From Neobacillus cucumis (GTDB lineage: Bacteria > Bacillota > Bacilli > Bacillales_B > DSM-18226): DNA of 64,000 nucleotides. The notes under the pieces were generated by a model. The model was given only the letters and a program-made list of their open reading frames with translations, did not search any database and was not told the origin of the DNA. The stretch's first letter is position 1, and each line of letters begins with the position of its first letter. A program made the translations under genes and the position numbers. This document shows positions 17,662 through 26,301 of this stretch, piece by piece. The stretch is taken from NCBI RefSeq assembly GCF_016107705.1, contig NZ_JAEHGC010000018.1, forward strand, positions 1 through 64,000, given 5' to 3'.

Positions 17662-18945
17662 CTAAGCCCCTTCTTTCTTTTGATTATCTGAAACCTTCTT
17701 TGGATCCCTTAAAACCGGGACATTCAGCCCATTGCTCCAGTCCTCCCGGTCAGACCACGGCTTTCCAAAGATATTGCTCTGCTCTTCCAATCTCACAAGC
17801 ATGTTCTCTGCTTCTTGCTCAATTACTTGATTTTGAATTAAGCCGCGCCTCATCGATAAAATAAGATCGATATGATTTATGGAAACAGGACAGGCTTCAA
17901 CACATGCACCACAGGTTGTACAGGATTGAAGTTCCTCCGCCGAGATAAACGAAAGAACCTCTTCATCATGATGCATATTGTCGCGGATCTTCGTTACAAT
18001 ATTGCGGGGCGCTAACGGCTTGCCGCTATTGTTTGCAGGGCATTGGTTATCACAGCGGCCGCATTCCGTACAAGCATCGGTGCTGAGTAATTGCCAGCCG
18101 GAAAAATCGGATATTTTATTCACTCCTTGAATTTTCAAGGAATCATATCGCTCTTCTTCGGTCATTTCCTCCAGGTTATAAGGCGCCTCAATATTTCCTG
18201 TACGTTTCACTGGGTGGAAAAGGATATTCATTGGAGCCGTTAAAAAGTGTAATAATTTCGTATATGGAATAATAGCTACAAGTAAAAAGGCTAATACTGC
18301 ATGGCATAACCACCAGATGGGATAGGACGCCACACTGAAGATGGGATGACCTTGAAATAGTACGGAAAGCCCGTAGCCAACAGGTGACCAAACTGCATGG
18401 CTGTTTTGCATTCCTGAAAGCCGGATTCCTTCTATTATATAGCCGCCAATTCCAATAAAAAGTAAGAGCAGCAGGAACGCCTGGTCAGCCATCCCGTCTC
18501 TTAATCTAGGACGAATCTTTCTAGCCCTGATCACCATAGCAAGTACTAAGCCAATCAGAAACAAAACACCAAATACATCTAACACCAGTTCATAAATAAG
18601 ATAAAAATTCCCTCTTAGGATCGGAATTTTAAAATCATAGTCAACGACTACCAAAACTGTACCAATGAACAAGATCACAAAACCATAACTAGTTAAGCGG
18701 TGCATAAATCCAAATAATTTGTCTTTCTTTACCTTCCGCTGGGCAATGGCTGTTTGGTAAAAGTAAGAAAGATTGGTTTTTACATCATTCCAGCTGACTT
18801 TTTCTCTTACCCCTTTTCTCCATAACCGAAACCGTCGGTAAAAGCCATAGAGAAACACTAGAATGGCAATACCTGCGAAGATGTACATCATCAGCTTATA
18901 ATTTGAAGCGATCATCCAAAAGGTATCACGTTGAACTGTCTCCAT
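17662..18945 (-). CDS. Membrane electron-transfer protein, NarI-like plus 2x[4Fe-4S]
   Basis: Protein of 427 aa with five to six membrane segments in residues 17-235, like the cytochrome b-type subunit NarI, with histidines at 82 and 215 in membrane segments as possible haem ligands. A soluble ferredoxin domain follows, with two CX2CX2CX3CP clusters at Cys292/295/298/302 and Cys342/345/348/352. It matches the N-terminal part of DgcB-type proteins, which link ETF to the quinone pool. ATG at 18945 has AGGAGGGT upstream and lies 3 bp after the etfB stop, indicating translational coupling. Confidence 0.82.
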   Translation of the reverse strand: METVQRDTFWMIASNYKLMMYIFAGIAILVFLYGFYRRFRLWRKGVREKVSWNDVKTNLSYFYQTAIAQRKVKKDKLFGFMHRLTSYGFVILFIGTVLVVVDYDFKIPILRGNFYLIYELVLDVFGVLFLIGLVLAMVIRARKIRPRLRDGMADQAFLLLLLFIGIGGYIIEGIRLSGMQNSHAVWSPVGYGLSVLFQGHPIFSVASYPIWWLCHAVLAFLLVAIIPYTKLLHFLTAPMNILFHPVKRTGNIEAPYNLEEMTEEERYDSLKIQGVNKISDFSGWQLLSTDACTECGRCDNQCPANNSGKPLAPRNIVTKIRDNMHHDEEVLSFISAEELQSCTTCGACVEACPVSINHIDLILSMRRGLIQNQVIEQEAENMLVRLEEQSNIFGKPWSDREDWSNGLNVPVLRDPKKVSDNQKKEGA

Positions 18946-18948
18946 TGC

Positions 18949-19800
18949 CTAACCCTCCTGTAGCCATTTTTGTAGTTTCTGAGAGATAAAATGAATGGTC
19001 TTGTCGTTTACCTCAGAAGCTACTTTTTCCCCTGTCTGTTCTTTTCTATCTTGTGAAAGCCCCATAATCGCTAACAGTCTTTCTTCCGCTGAAAGACTAT
19101 CTTTCGGAATATTAAAATAGCGGATATTGGGCCTTGGTTCCGTCATCTTTATGACCTGTACGTTTGAAGGGCAATTCCCCTTTTCAAGAACCTGTAATTC
19201 CTTTTGAATTTTCGGCGGGCGCCTGTACCGGGGGATATACCGTTTTCTTCCCATGGTGTTCGTTACACCAATTAAAATCGGCAATTCCACTTCATAGGTT
19301 TGGACAATCCCTCTGTCTTCGCTCCGCTTTACTTCCCAAAGCCTTTCCTCTTTTACATCTATAGAATGGATGTTGGTTAAAGAAGGAATAAATAACAATT
19401 CCGCCACCTTAGCTGGTGTGATGCCTGAATTCTTATCGTCACTGCTGGAACCCGTCAAAATGACATCAAAAGGGTGTTTACTCAACTCTTTCGCAAGGAT
19501 TGTGGCCGCTTCACCCGGGCTGGTTTTAAAATCCGGATGTTGCAGTACTACCCATTTATCAATGGTATGTTTTAGAATTCGTTTATCATCCATGATGAAT
19601 TGAGCATCAATGGCGGTCATAACCGTGATGGTAGCGCCATTTTTTTCCTTATAATCGCAAGCCCATTGCAATGCCTGCAAATCAGCAGAATTAAACGTGT
19701 TACTAATATAGGAAAATTCCTGGCTTTGATAATCCCATTTGATGGATGCGGGATCCATGATTGGCTTAACCAATATGCAAATATTCAACATCTGTTTCAC
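18949..19800 (-). CDS. etfB: Electron transfer flavoprotein beta subunit
   Basis: Protein of 283 aa of the ETF beta family. Recognisable parts are CILVKPIMDP at the N-terminus, FNSADLQALQWACDYKE (the usual NPxD-ALExA region), the AMP/FAD-binding SSSDDKNSGITPAKVAELL, and the recognition-loop-like GRKRYIPRYRRPPK. With EtfA it forms a soluble two-flavin shuttle. The start is GTG at 19800 or ATG at 19791; both overlap the etfA 3' end by 26-35 bp and the sequence does not decide. It is a catabolic-cluster ETF paralogue rather than the fatty-acid one, judged from its neighbours. Confidence 0.85.
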   Translation of the reverse strand: MKQMLNICILVKPIMDPASIKWDYQSQEFSYISNTFNSADLQALQWACDYKEKNGATITVMTAIDAQFIMDDKRILKHTIDKWVVLQHPDFKTSPGEAATILAKELSKHPFDVILTGSSSDDKNSGITPAKVAELLFIPSLTNIHSIDVKEERLWEVKRSEDRGIVQTYEVELPILIGVTNTMGRKRYIPRYRRPPKIQKELQVLEKGNCPSNVQVIKMTEPRPNIRYFNIPKDSLSAEERLLAIMGLSQDRKEQTGEKVASEVNDKTIHFISQKLQKWLQEG

Positions 19801-20788
19801 TCTGCCTTTCTGCTAGAAGAGAATCGACAAGTCTAGGTAATACCTGTTGATAATTCCCCACAATCCCGATATCACATCGCTGAAAAATAGCCGCGGATGG
19901 ATCGTTATTAATCGCGATCACATGTTTGACTGCTTTTATTCCTTCAAGATGCTGGGAAGAACCCGAAATCCCAATCGCAATATAGATATCGGCTTCGATG
20001 GAGGAGCCGCTTGCCCCAATTCGCTTTTCCCTTGGAATAAGTCCTAATTCGTCCGCAACTTTACTTCCCCCGATTGGCGCATTGACGATTTCCGCTAATT
20101 TTATTATCGAATCAAACTCGTCCTTTTCTTGCACCCCTCTGCCGATGCCGATTACTACCTTGGCTTCGGATAGTTTCAGTTCCTTCCAATCCACTTGTGA
20201 CTCTGAAATGAATCGGATTGAACTTGATGCAAGTTGTTCTATATCAATCTCCTGAACGATACTTGGTTTCCCGTATTGCTGTTTACCGTACAGGATGGAT
20301 CTTTCAAAAGTTAAGTATTGCTGTTTGGTTGGTTCAAGAGACACAAATTCATTTGCTTTACCTTGATAAATTTCCCGTTTTACCATAAGTGACGAAGGTT
20401 GATTTTCCACTTCGACAACCTTCAGGGCATTCGTGATCATCGGCATCCCCAGGCGGGTGGATGCTCTTACAGCTATATCATGATAGAGCGGATGGGACGA
20501 AAATAAGAATATTCCTTTTTGATGTTGAAAAGTTGTACAAATCCTGCGAAAGGCTTGAAAATGATAGTCTGATACTTTCCATTTTTCTATCGGTATAGTA
20601 ACATGGTAAACCTCATCAAAAGGCAATTGTTCAAGCTCAGTAACAGGGATACCTGAATGAACCACGATAGCTGTCATTCTAGAGGTATTTGAGCGGATCG
20701 TTTGGGCTTGTTCCACTAATCCCCATGTTTCTTCGGCAAAACTGACCCCGTTTTTCAAAGGAAGATAACAAATAATATTGGTTTCCAT
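19766..20788 (-). CDS. etfA: Electron transfer flavoprotein alpha subunit
   Basis: Protein of 340 aa. The C-terminal FAD domain is clear: VVIGIGRGVQEKDEFDSI, NAPIGGSKVADELG, RIGASGSSIEADIYIAIGISGSSQHLEG and AINNDPSAAIFQRCDIGIVG cover about residues 205-325 and match ETF alpha motifs. The N-terminal half is diverged. It should accept electrons from the oxidoreductase encoded at 14949. ATG at 20788 has GAGGTG and GGGGAG upstream. It begins the second half of the operon after an 85-bp gap that holds an inverted repeat. Confidence 0.85.
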   Translation of the reverse strand: METNIICYLPLKNGVSFAEETWGLVEQAQTIRSNTSRMTAIVVHSGIPVTELEQLPFDEVYHVTIPIEKWKVSDYHFQAFRRICTTFQHQKGIFLFSSHPLYHDIAVRASTRLGMPMITNALKVVEVENQPSSLMVKREIYQGKANEFVSLEPTKQQYLTFERSILYGKQQYGKPSIVQEIDIEQLASSSIRFISESQVDWKELKLSEAKVVIGIGRGVQEKDEFDSIIKLAEIVNAPIGGSKVADELGLIPREKRIGASGSSIEADIYIAIGISGSSQHLEGIKAVKHVIAINNDPSAAIFQRCDIGIVGNYQQVLPRLVDSLLAERQSETDVEYLHIG

Positions 20789-20820
20789 CTCCCCATTTCA
20801 CCTCGCTTTATAGGTATAAG

Positions 20821-20856
20821 TCCAATCCATTTAGCCAACTGACTAAATGGGTTGGA
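20821..20856. promoter_or_regulatory. Long inverted repeat before etfA
   Basis: TCCAATCCATTTAG (20821-20834) and CTAAATGGGTTGGA (20843-20856) form a 14-bp stem (one G-U pair in RNA) with an 8-nt loop. No T-run follows on either strand. It sits between the cupin gene and etfA and could be an RNA processing or stability hairpin, an attenuator or an operator. Confidence 0.6.
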
Positions 20857-20873
20857 CCCGTAAATCTTGCAAT

Positions 20874-21605
20874 CTAGTTTTTCAATTCGCGCCAGTTCAC
20901 AGGATATAGGGTGAAATAAAACTCTACTTCCTCATCTGTTCCGTATGTGATTTCCGCGCCGTCCTTCATAAAATAAATATCGCCCTGCTTCGCTTCAATC
21001 TTTTCACCATAATAAGAAATGTACATACTACCTTTTGATACATAAATCATTTCATCGTATTTGATTTGCCAATCAAAATGGCACTCTTTCATACGGCATT
21101 TGCCGCCACCCATATTCGTGGAAAGCTTATTGATCACAGGAGCAATTTCCTGTACCTCGCCTTCTATCCCAAGAGGGCCGAATTCGATTTCAGGTCCCTT
21201 GATCAATGTGACAAGATCTTCCCCTGTATCTTCATACACCACATCTTTTTTTACAATCTTCCAGTCAACTGGATAGGTAGAAAAGAAGAATTCCGCTTCT
21301 GCATCGGTACCGTATGTAATCACAGCCCCTTCTTGCATAAAGAAAATATCTCCTTGTTCCGCTTCAATTTTCTTTCCATTGTGGCCAATGTACATGCTTC
21401 CAGACTGAACAAAGATAATTTCATCGTATTTTAATTGCCAGTCGAAGCTGCATTCCTTAATTCTGCAAATTCCTCCACCCATTGTTTTTGATAAGGGATT
21501 AACCGCCATGGCGATTTCCTGAACTTCCGCCTCAATACCAAGCTCCTCAAATTCGATTTCCTCCGCCTTTAGCAATGTCACCAGATCTTTTACTGCACTA
21601 GTCAT
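20874..21605 (-). CDS. Tandem EutQ-like cupin protein
   Basis: Protein of 243 aa made of two copies of the same cupin unit (about 1-120 and 127-243). Each copy has FEELGIEAEVQEIA or the like, then MGGG-C-R-KEC-FDWQ-KYDE, GSMYI, a Q-GDI-FM segment, GTDAE-FFF and YPV-W. This pattern, above all the W-NYDE, GD and W positions, is that of the C-terminal cupin of ethanolamine protein EutQ, as I recall it. EutQ normally has one cupin and an N-terminal extension; neither holds here. Function in this operon is unknown. ATG at 21605 has AAGGAGGATG upstream. Confidence 0.8.
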   Translation of the reverse strand: MTSAVKDLVTLLKAEEIEFEELGIEAEVQEIAMAVNPLSKTMGGGICRIKECSFDWQLKYDEIIFVQSGSMYIGHNGKKIEAEQGDIFFMQEGAVITYGTDAEAEFFFSTYPVDWKIVKKDVVYEDTGEDLVTLIKGPEIEFGPLGIEGEVQEIAPVINKLSTNMGGGKCRMKECHFDWQIKYDEMIYVSKGSMYISYYGEKIEAKQGDIYFMKDGAEITYGTDEEVEFYFTLYPVNWRELKN

Positions 21606-21674
21606 GATTCATCCTCCTTGAAGTTTTCTATTAAATAGTGTTATAGTAGTAATGGTTGAGTTCAGCCTGAAAAA

Positions 21675-22097
21675 TTAATGTGTGCAACGGAAACTTTTTA
21701 GGCTGACACTTGTCGGCTCTTTTTTAACCAATAAAACAATCGAGCCGTCTTTTTCTTTAATCTCATAGTTTCCAACAGAATATTTAGGGCTGGATAGGGA
21801 TTTTCCTGTTTTCATATCAAATTCCCAGCCATGCAATGGACAGCTGATAATTTGGTTGTCACAGCCATAATTATATTCGCCCGGGTCAGATGGGAGCATG
21901 GTTCCGCCCACAGAACCATAAATCATTTCCACCCCTTGGTGCGGACAGCGGTTCCTGAATGCATACAATTGACCATCGACATTTAACATCGCGATTTCCA
22001 CCCCATCCACCACTGCAATTTTGCGCTGACCTGGCTGAAGTTCCTCCGCTGAACAAACTACAATACTTACAACTTTACTTGCCTGCATTGTTTCCAC
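21675..22097 (-). CDS. Rieske [2Fe-2S] ferredoxin
   Basis: Small Rieske protein of 140 aa. The cluster ligands are CPH at 51-53 and CPLHGWEF at 86-93 (Cys51, His53, Cys86, His89). It is too short for an oxygenase alpha subunit and has no membrane anchor, so it acts as a soluble ferredoxin or accessory subunit. The spacing between the two motifs is longer than in many Rieske ferredoxins, with an insert rich in Gly, Pro and Asp (about 62-80). The GTG start at 22097 has AAAGGGGG upstream; it lies 23 bp behind the amidohydrolase gene. Confidence 0.85.
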   Translation of the reverse strand: METMQASKVVSIVVCSAEELQPGQRKIAVVDGVEIAMLNVDGQLYAFRNRCPHQGVEMIYGSVGGTMLPSDPGEYNYGCDNQIISCPLHGWEFDMKTGKSLSSPKYSVGNYEIKEKDGSIVLLVKKEPTSVSLKSFRCTH

Positions 22098-22120
22098 ACT
22101 AATTTCCCCCTTTCAATCAA

Positions 22121-23248
22121 TTAAAGACGATATGAATTTTTAGCATTTTCATAAAAGATCTTCTGTTTTAGTTCCTCTGGGAAATGCAAGAAAGCCTGGT
22201 CCTTTTCGTCACCATCCCAATGCGGATAATCGCTTGCGAACAACAACATCTCCTCGGCTTTCGCCATTTGGATTAACTGAACAATATCTTTCGGATGGAA
22301 AGATTCTTCGATTGGCTGCGTGCCCAAACGGACATTGTTTCTAATATACTCACTTGGCAATTTCTTCACCCAAGGCATTTCGCTGCGGAGGGCTTTCCAG
22401 TTTTTATCAAGTCTCCACATGAGCGATGGCAGCCAAGAAAATCCATACTCAATAAAATTGAATTTCAAATTAGGAAACTTCTCGAAAACCCCTTCACATA
22501 CTAGACTCATAATTTGTCTTTGAGCAATCAGTGACAAGGAAGTATGCCATTCCGCATAAGTCGATGCCGGTCCAACCGCATTAGGTGGTGCGTACTCTGC
22601 CGTTCCCTCAGTATCTGGATGAAGGACAATAGGAAGATTATATTCCTGAGCTAATTCATACAGCGGCCAGAAATGCCGTTTCCCTAATGGGATATTGATG
22701 CACTGCAGGTTGATCCCAACTATACCCGGTTTATGGCCAATCCGTTTAATCTCTTCAATCGCTAAATCCGGTGCGACTGGTGTAACCGACATCGTCATCT
22801 TAAAACGGGGATCACTTTGAACCCACCGATCGTAAAGCCAATCGTTGGAACCTGAAGTGTAGCCTGCCGCAATCTCGACATTGTGATAACCGGCCATTGA
22901 TCCGTGTCCGATATTCAAAATACCATACTTATGTTGATGCTTATCAAACAAATCCTGAATCGCGAAAACCGGATCCGATCCCGGGACACCTCCATTTGGT
23001 GTAATGGCGTCTAAGCGAAGAACATGGTTTGGATTCGCGTACCTTGCTTTTGGAAAAGTAAAGGCGCCCGCATTCATATTGGAAAGCATGTTTTTTTCAA
23101 ATCGTCCAATATTCATATGCTTCTGGATGCCTTCTTCTACATATGGGATGAGTTCATTGAAATCATCCAAGTACGGATGGACATCACAATCAATTAATCC
23201 TGTTTCAACTTTTTGATTTACTTCATTTTCTTTTAGAATCGTTTCCAT
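22121..23248 (-). CDS. Amidohydrolase-fold protein (PF04909, ACMSD-like)
   Basis: TIM-barrel metal enzyme of 375 aa. LIDCDVHPY at the N-terminus replaces the usual DxHxH with a DxH pair; PIVLHPDTEG holds the mid-barrel histidine; FNFIEYGFSWLPSLMWRLDKNW and LLFASDYPHWDG near the C-terminus hold the conserved Asp. These are marks of the family that holds ACMS decarboxylase and 2,3-dihydroxybenzoate-type decarboxylases, so either C-C or C-N cleavage is possible. ATG at 23248 is preferred over GTG at 23257 because AGAGGTG lies six bases upstream of it. Co-transcribed with the Rieske gene. Confidence 0.8.
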   Translation of the reverse strand: METILKENEVNQKVETGLIDCDVHPYLDDFNELIPYVEEGIQKHMNIGRFEKNMLSNMNAGAFTFPKARYANPNHVLRLDAITPNGGVPGSDPVFAIQDLFDKHQHKYGILNIGHGSMAGYHNVEIAAGYTSGSNDWLYDRWVQSDPRFKMTMSVTPVAPDLAIEEIKRIGHKPGIVGINLQCINIPLGKRHFWPLYELAQEYNLPIVLHPDTEGTAEYAPPNAVGPASTYAEWHTSLSLIAQRQIMSLVCEGVFEKFPNLKFNFIEYGFSWLPSLMWRLDKNWKALRSEMPWVKKLPSEYIRNNVRLGTQPIEESFHPKDIVQLIQMAKAEEMLLFASDYPHWDGDEKDQAFLHFPEELKQKIFYENAKNSYRL

Positions 23249-23335
23249 CACTTTCACCTCTTTTATAATTTTCCTTTCAAGAACAAACTCATTTAATGAT
23301 CATGATCTCAAAATGGCACAAAAAAATATCAGAGA

Positions 23336-24253
23336 TCATAGTCTACTGCTCATACCTTTATGCTTTACTTTTGCCAAAACTTGCGGTTTTTTATTGACCA
23401 GAATCAGCGTACCTCCGATTATAAGCAGTCCGCCCGCAATAAAACCCTGTGAAATGTTTTCCTTTAAAAAGATCCAACTAAGCAATCCTCCAATGACAGG
23501 AGTAAAAAAGTAAAACATCGAACCGATTCCCGCTTCCATCATTTCCATCCCTTTGTTCCACAAGAAAAATGCGGCTGCAGTGGCAATAATAGAAAGATAG
23601 AGTGTGCCCATTAGGATTGTTGGTTTTTGTATATTCACTAAATCCTGCGGTTCAAGATCCATGAGCATGGCAGGTGTGGTCAATAGCAGCGCGGCACCGG
23701 TCGCAAAGGTCGTAATGGTAAGAGACGAATATTTTTCCCCAATCCCTTTTACATTTACGGTATAAAGCGCCCAGGCGAACGCTCCTAACAATAAAACTAG
23801 ATTTCCAAGCAGGCGGCCATGGGCGCCGCCTTCAAAACCAATGGTCAGAATCAAACCGCACATGGAGGTAACGACAGATATAAGTTTTTTCCATGTGAGC
23901 TTTTCCTTGATCAAGAAGTAGGCTAGTACCAAGGAAAAAGCTGGGGAAGCCGCCGAAAGTAAAGCGCCCATATGGGCTGTTGATAATTGGGTGCCAACAA
24001 AACCGCCTCCATTCGATACAAGGTATCCAATGAACCCCAGCCAGGCTATAAGGGGCAAATCCTTCCGGTTAATGAGTTCCCTCTTTTGAAAAAACCAGCA
24101 GATAAATAAGATGACAAAAGCGATTAAGTATCTCAGCCAAAGCAGGACAAAAGGGGAGATATACTCGAGAGCATACTTGCCAACTACATACATTCCTCCC
24201 CACATACCTGCGGCTGCAAGCAAGCATAGACTACCAACGAAACCACTCGGCAT
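23336..24253 (-). CDS. EamA/DMT-family exporter
   Basis: Membrane protein of 305 aa with ten hydrophobic segments in two EamA repeats (about 6-140 and 148-288). The second repeat has the typical end YFFTPVIGGLLSWIFLKENIS. Family members export metabolites such as amino acids; here it may release a product of the catabolic operon. ATG at 24253 has AGAGGG upstream. It lies 78 bp behind the aldehyde dehydrogenase gene. Confidence 0.8.
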   Translation of the reverse strand: MPSGFVGSLCLLAAAGMWGGMYVVGKYALEYISPFVLLWLRYLIAFVILFICWFFQKRELINRKDLPLIAWLGFIGYLVSNGGGFVGTQLSTAHMGALLSAASPAFSLVLAYFLIKEKLTWKKLISVVTSMCGLILTIGFEGGAHGRLLGNLVLLLGAFAWALYTVNVKGIGEKYSSLTITTFATGAALLLTTPAMLMDLEPQDLVNIQKPTILMGTLYLSIIATAAAFFLWNKGMEMMEAGIGSMFYFFTPVIGGLLSWIFLKENISQGFIAGGLLIIGGTLILVNKKPQVLAKVKHKGMSSRL

Positions 24254-24331
24254 TGGTAAAATCCCTCTATAGAAAATAGCGATACCAGCGGGGATCTGAA
24301 TTCCCGCCCGCCAAGATCCAGAGCCCTTTCT

Positions 24332-25798
24332 TTATGGTTTTACAAAAACAGTTTTAATGGATGTGAAGAATTCAATCGCCGCCTGGCCCTGTTCGCGTGA
24401 ATGTGAACTAGATTGCTTCATCCCGCCGAATGGTGCCTGCAGTTCCACTCCCGCACTCTCCGCATTGATCCGAACAAGACCCGCATCCATGTCTTGAATA
24501 AATGAGAGCATGTTCCCGATATTTTTGGTAAAAATAGAAGCGCTAAGTCCATATTTCACATCATTTGCGACTTCTAAAGCCTCTTCTAATGTGTCAACTT
24601 GGATAAGAGCTAGTACCGGACCAAAAATTTCTTCTTGTGCAATCGTCATATCTGAGTTTACATTTTCGAATACCGTCGGTTCGACATAGAACCCTTGCTG
24701 GAGTTCCCCTTCGTCTACTCTTTTCCCTCCATAGAGCAGTGTTGCCCCTTCATCAATCCCTTTTTGGATATAAGACAACACAATATTTAATTGGCCTTCA
24801 CTGGTACAAGGCCCCATCCATGAATCACTTTCTAATCCATTGCCAACTTTTATTTCTTTTACCTTATCTACTAATTTTCCCTTAAATTCCTCGTATACAT
24901 CACGTTGAATGATTACTCTGCTAGTAGCGGTACATTTTTGTCCAGTTGATCTTAATCCACCGCTGATCGTTGCCTCTACTGCTTGATCCAGATCTGCATC
25001 GGATGCAACAATGACTGGATTTTTGCCTCCCATTTCTAATTGATATTTTGCCCCGCGAGCAAAAGCACCTTGACCGACCTGCTTTCCAACGGTCTCTGAA
25101 CCGGTGAACGTAATCCCATTCACATCTGGATGGTCGATTAGCCCTTGGCCGATGACACTTCCTGGCCCAGTCACAACATTCACGACCCCTTCAGGAAATC
25201 CTGCCTCATGGAAGCATTCAATCACCTTGATAGCGGTTACAGAGGTTTCGAATGCAGGTTTTAGAACCACTGTATTCCCATAGATCAGGGCAGGTACCAT
25301 TTTCCAAATTGGAATGGCCACTGGAAAATTCCAAGGAGTAATTACCCCTACCACTCCTAATGGAGAACGTGTTGTAAACATTAGAGCTTCACTGTCGGAT
25401 GATGGGATGTTATCCCCAATCTTCCTCATCCCTTCGCCGGCATAATAACGAAGTATGTTTACTCCGCGAATGGTTTCCCCTTTTGCCTCTGGAAAAGTTT
25501 TTCCCATCTCCCGCGTCATCGTTTCAGCGATATCATCCGCTCTTACTTCTAAAATCGCGGCTGCTTTGTAAAGGTAGTCACCTCTTACAGATCCAGCCAG
25601 TTTCCTCCAGCCGCGGCTAGCTGCTTTTGCAGCTGAAACAGCTTCATTGAGTTCTTTTTCGGAAGAGGAAGGAACATATCCGACGATTTCATTTTTGTTG
25701 GCTGGATTGATACTTGCATAAACCTTGTCACTTAATGGAGATGTCCAAATTCCATTAATGTAATTCGAATACTTCTTTGTTGCTGTTTGAATTCCCAA
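24332..25798 (-). CDS. Aldehyde dehydrogenase, alpha-ketoglutarate-semialdehyde type
   Basis: NAD(P)-dependent ALDH of 488 aa, first gene of the ETF-linked operon. Conserved parts are [34 protein letters not shown] (Glu general base), GQKCTATSR (catalytic Cys), [10 protein letters not shown] and the C-terminal [21 protein letters not shown]. It closely resembles B. subtilis YcbD/GucD, a 2,5-dioxovalerate (alpha-ketoglutarate semialdehyde) dehydrogenase. That would fit a pathway ending in 2-oxoglutarate, for example from a hydroxyproline-like or sugar-acid substrate; this is inference. Start is TTG at 25798 with AAGGGGGC upstream. Confidence 0.85.
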   Translation of the reverse strand: MGIQTATKKYSNYINGIWTSPLSDKVYASINPANKNEIVGYVPSSSEKELNEAVSAAKAASRGWRKLAGSVRGDYLYKAAAILEVRADDIAETMTREMGKTFPEAKGETIRGVNILRYYAGEGMRKIGDNIPSSDSEALMFTTRSPLGVVGVITPWNFPVAIPIWKMVPALIYGNTVVLKPAFETSVTAIKVIECFHEAGFPEGVVNVVTGPGSVIGQGLIDHPDVNGITFTGSETVGKQVGQGAFARGAKYQLEMGGKNPVIVASDADLDQAVEATISGGLRSTGQKCTATSRVIIQRDVYEEFKGKLVDKVKEIKVGNGLESDSWMGPCTSEGQLNIVLSYIQKGIDEGATLLYGGKRVDEGELQQGFYVEPTVFENVNSDMTIAQEEIFGPVLALIQVDTLEEALEVANDVKYGLSASIFTKNIGNMLSFIQDMDAGLVRINAESAGVELQAPFGGMKQSSSHSREQGQAAIEFFTSIKTVFVKP

Positions 25799-25840
25799 TT
25801 ATTTTGCCCCCTTGAAAAATTTGAAATCAAGTTTGAAAAT

Positions 25841-25861
25841 CATGGTTTTCTTATTATCATG
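25841..25861 (-). promoter_or_regulatory. Operator copy 1 (aldehyde dehydrogenase side)
   Basis: A 21-bp site bounded by CATG on both ends, reading CATGATAAT, then TAAGAAAAC, then CATG on the minus strand (the final arm overlaps), flanked by AAAT/ATTT so that AAATCATG and CATGATTT form an inverted repeat. Three further copies of this site occur at 26070-26090, 30326-30346 and 30553-30573. It lies 15 bp downstream of the minus-strand -10 box, a repressor position. Confidence 0.7.
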
Positions 25862-25875
25862 ATTTTTATAGTGTT

Positions 25876-25904
25876 ATCTTAGCACAGAATATTTAACATA
25901 ACAA
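25876..25904 (-). promoter_or_regulatory. Promoter of the ETF-linked operon
   Basis: On the minus strand TTGTTA (25904-25899), 17 bp, TAAGAT (25881-25876) makes a sigma-A type promoter. The same arrangement, TTGTTA-17-TAAAAT, recurs at 30389-30361 in the duplicated region, which supports it. Confidence 0.65.
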
Positions 25905-26017
25905 TCCCAATTTTTAAAAAATTCTATTTCTTCAAAAATAATGCTTCTATTAAAAGAATTTACAAGAATTAATGTTATTTCATTTATCGGAAAAGTCCAT
26001 ATTTTCAAAAAGATACG

Positions 26018-26046
26018 TTGCCTAGAATTTATATTTATAATATAAT
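26018..26046 (+). promoter_or_regulatory. Promoter of the MFS transporter gene
   Basis: TTGCCT, 17 bp, TATAAT. It is conserved at 30501-30529 (TTGTCT-17-TATAAT) in the duplicated region. The 5' leader is about 245 nt long and holds an operator and a cre site. Confidence 0.7.
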
Positions 26047-26066
26047 CACTTTCATAATAGTGTTTT

Positions 26067-26093
26067 GACCATGATAATTAAAAAATCATGGTC
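26067..26093 (+). promoter_or_regulatory. Operator copy 2 (MFS side)
   Basis: GACCATGAT and ATCATGGTC form a perfect 9-bp inverted repeat around a 9-bp AT-only spacer, starting 20 bp after the -10 box. It contains the shared 21-bp CATG-bounded site. Confidence 0.75.
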
Positions 26094-26156
26094 ATTATTT
26101 CTAACTTTTTGCATTTTGAGGGGGTGATGAAAAGGTAGTAAAATGGTCCTTTTGTT

Positions 26157-26170
26157 TGAAAACGATTTCT
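26157..26170 (+). promoter_or_regulatory. Likely cre (CcpA) site in the MFS leader
   Basis: TGAAAACGATTTCT fits the cre consensus TGNAANCGNWNNCW. It lies about 110 bp after the promoter, where CcpA would act as a roadblock. The BCCT leader has an equivalent site at 30636-30649. Confidence 0.6.
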
Positions 26171-26301
26171 TAAAGAAAAGGTTATTCATCGGTATAATAA
26201 AAAGAGGAGGTAAGATATTTACTTTGCGGGATCAAACAAATGTAAGATGTATTTTAAGATTATAGTACTCTACAGAAATATCATAGGAGAGGGGAAATGA
26301 T

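Noticed and set aside
20874..22097. Rieske-type oxygenase for a quaternary amine
   Set aside because: The Rieske protein is only 140 aa and has no mononuclear iron domain, and no oxygenase alpha subunit is in the window.
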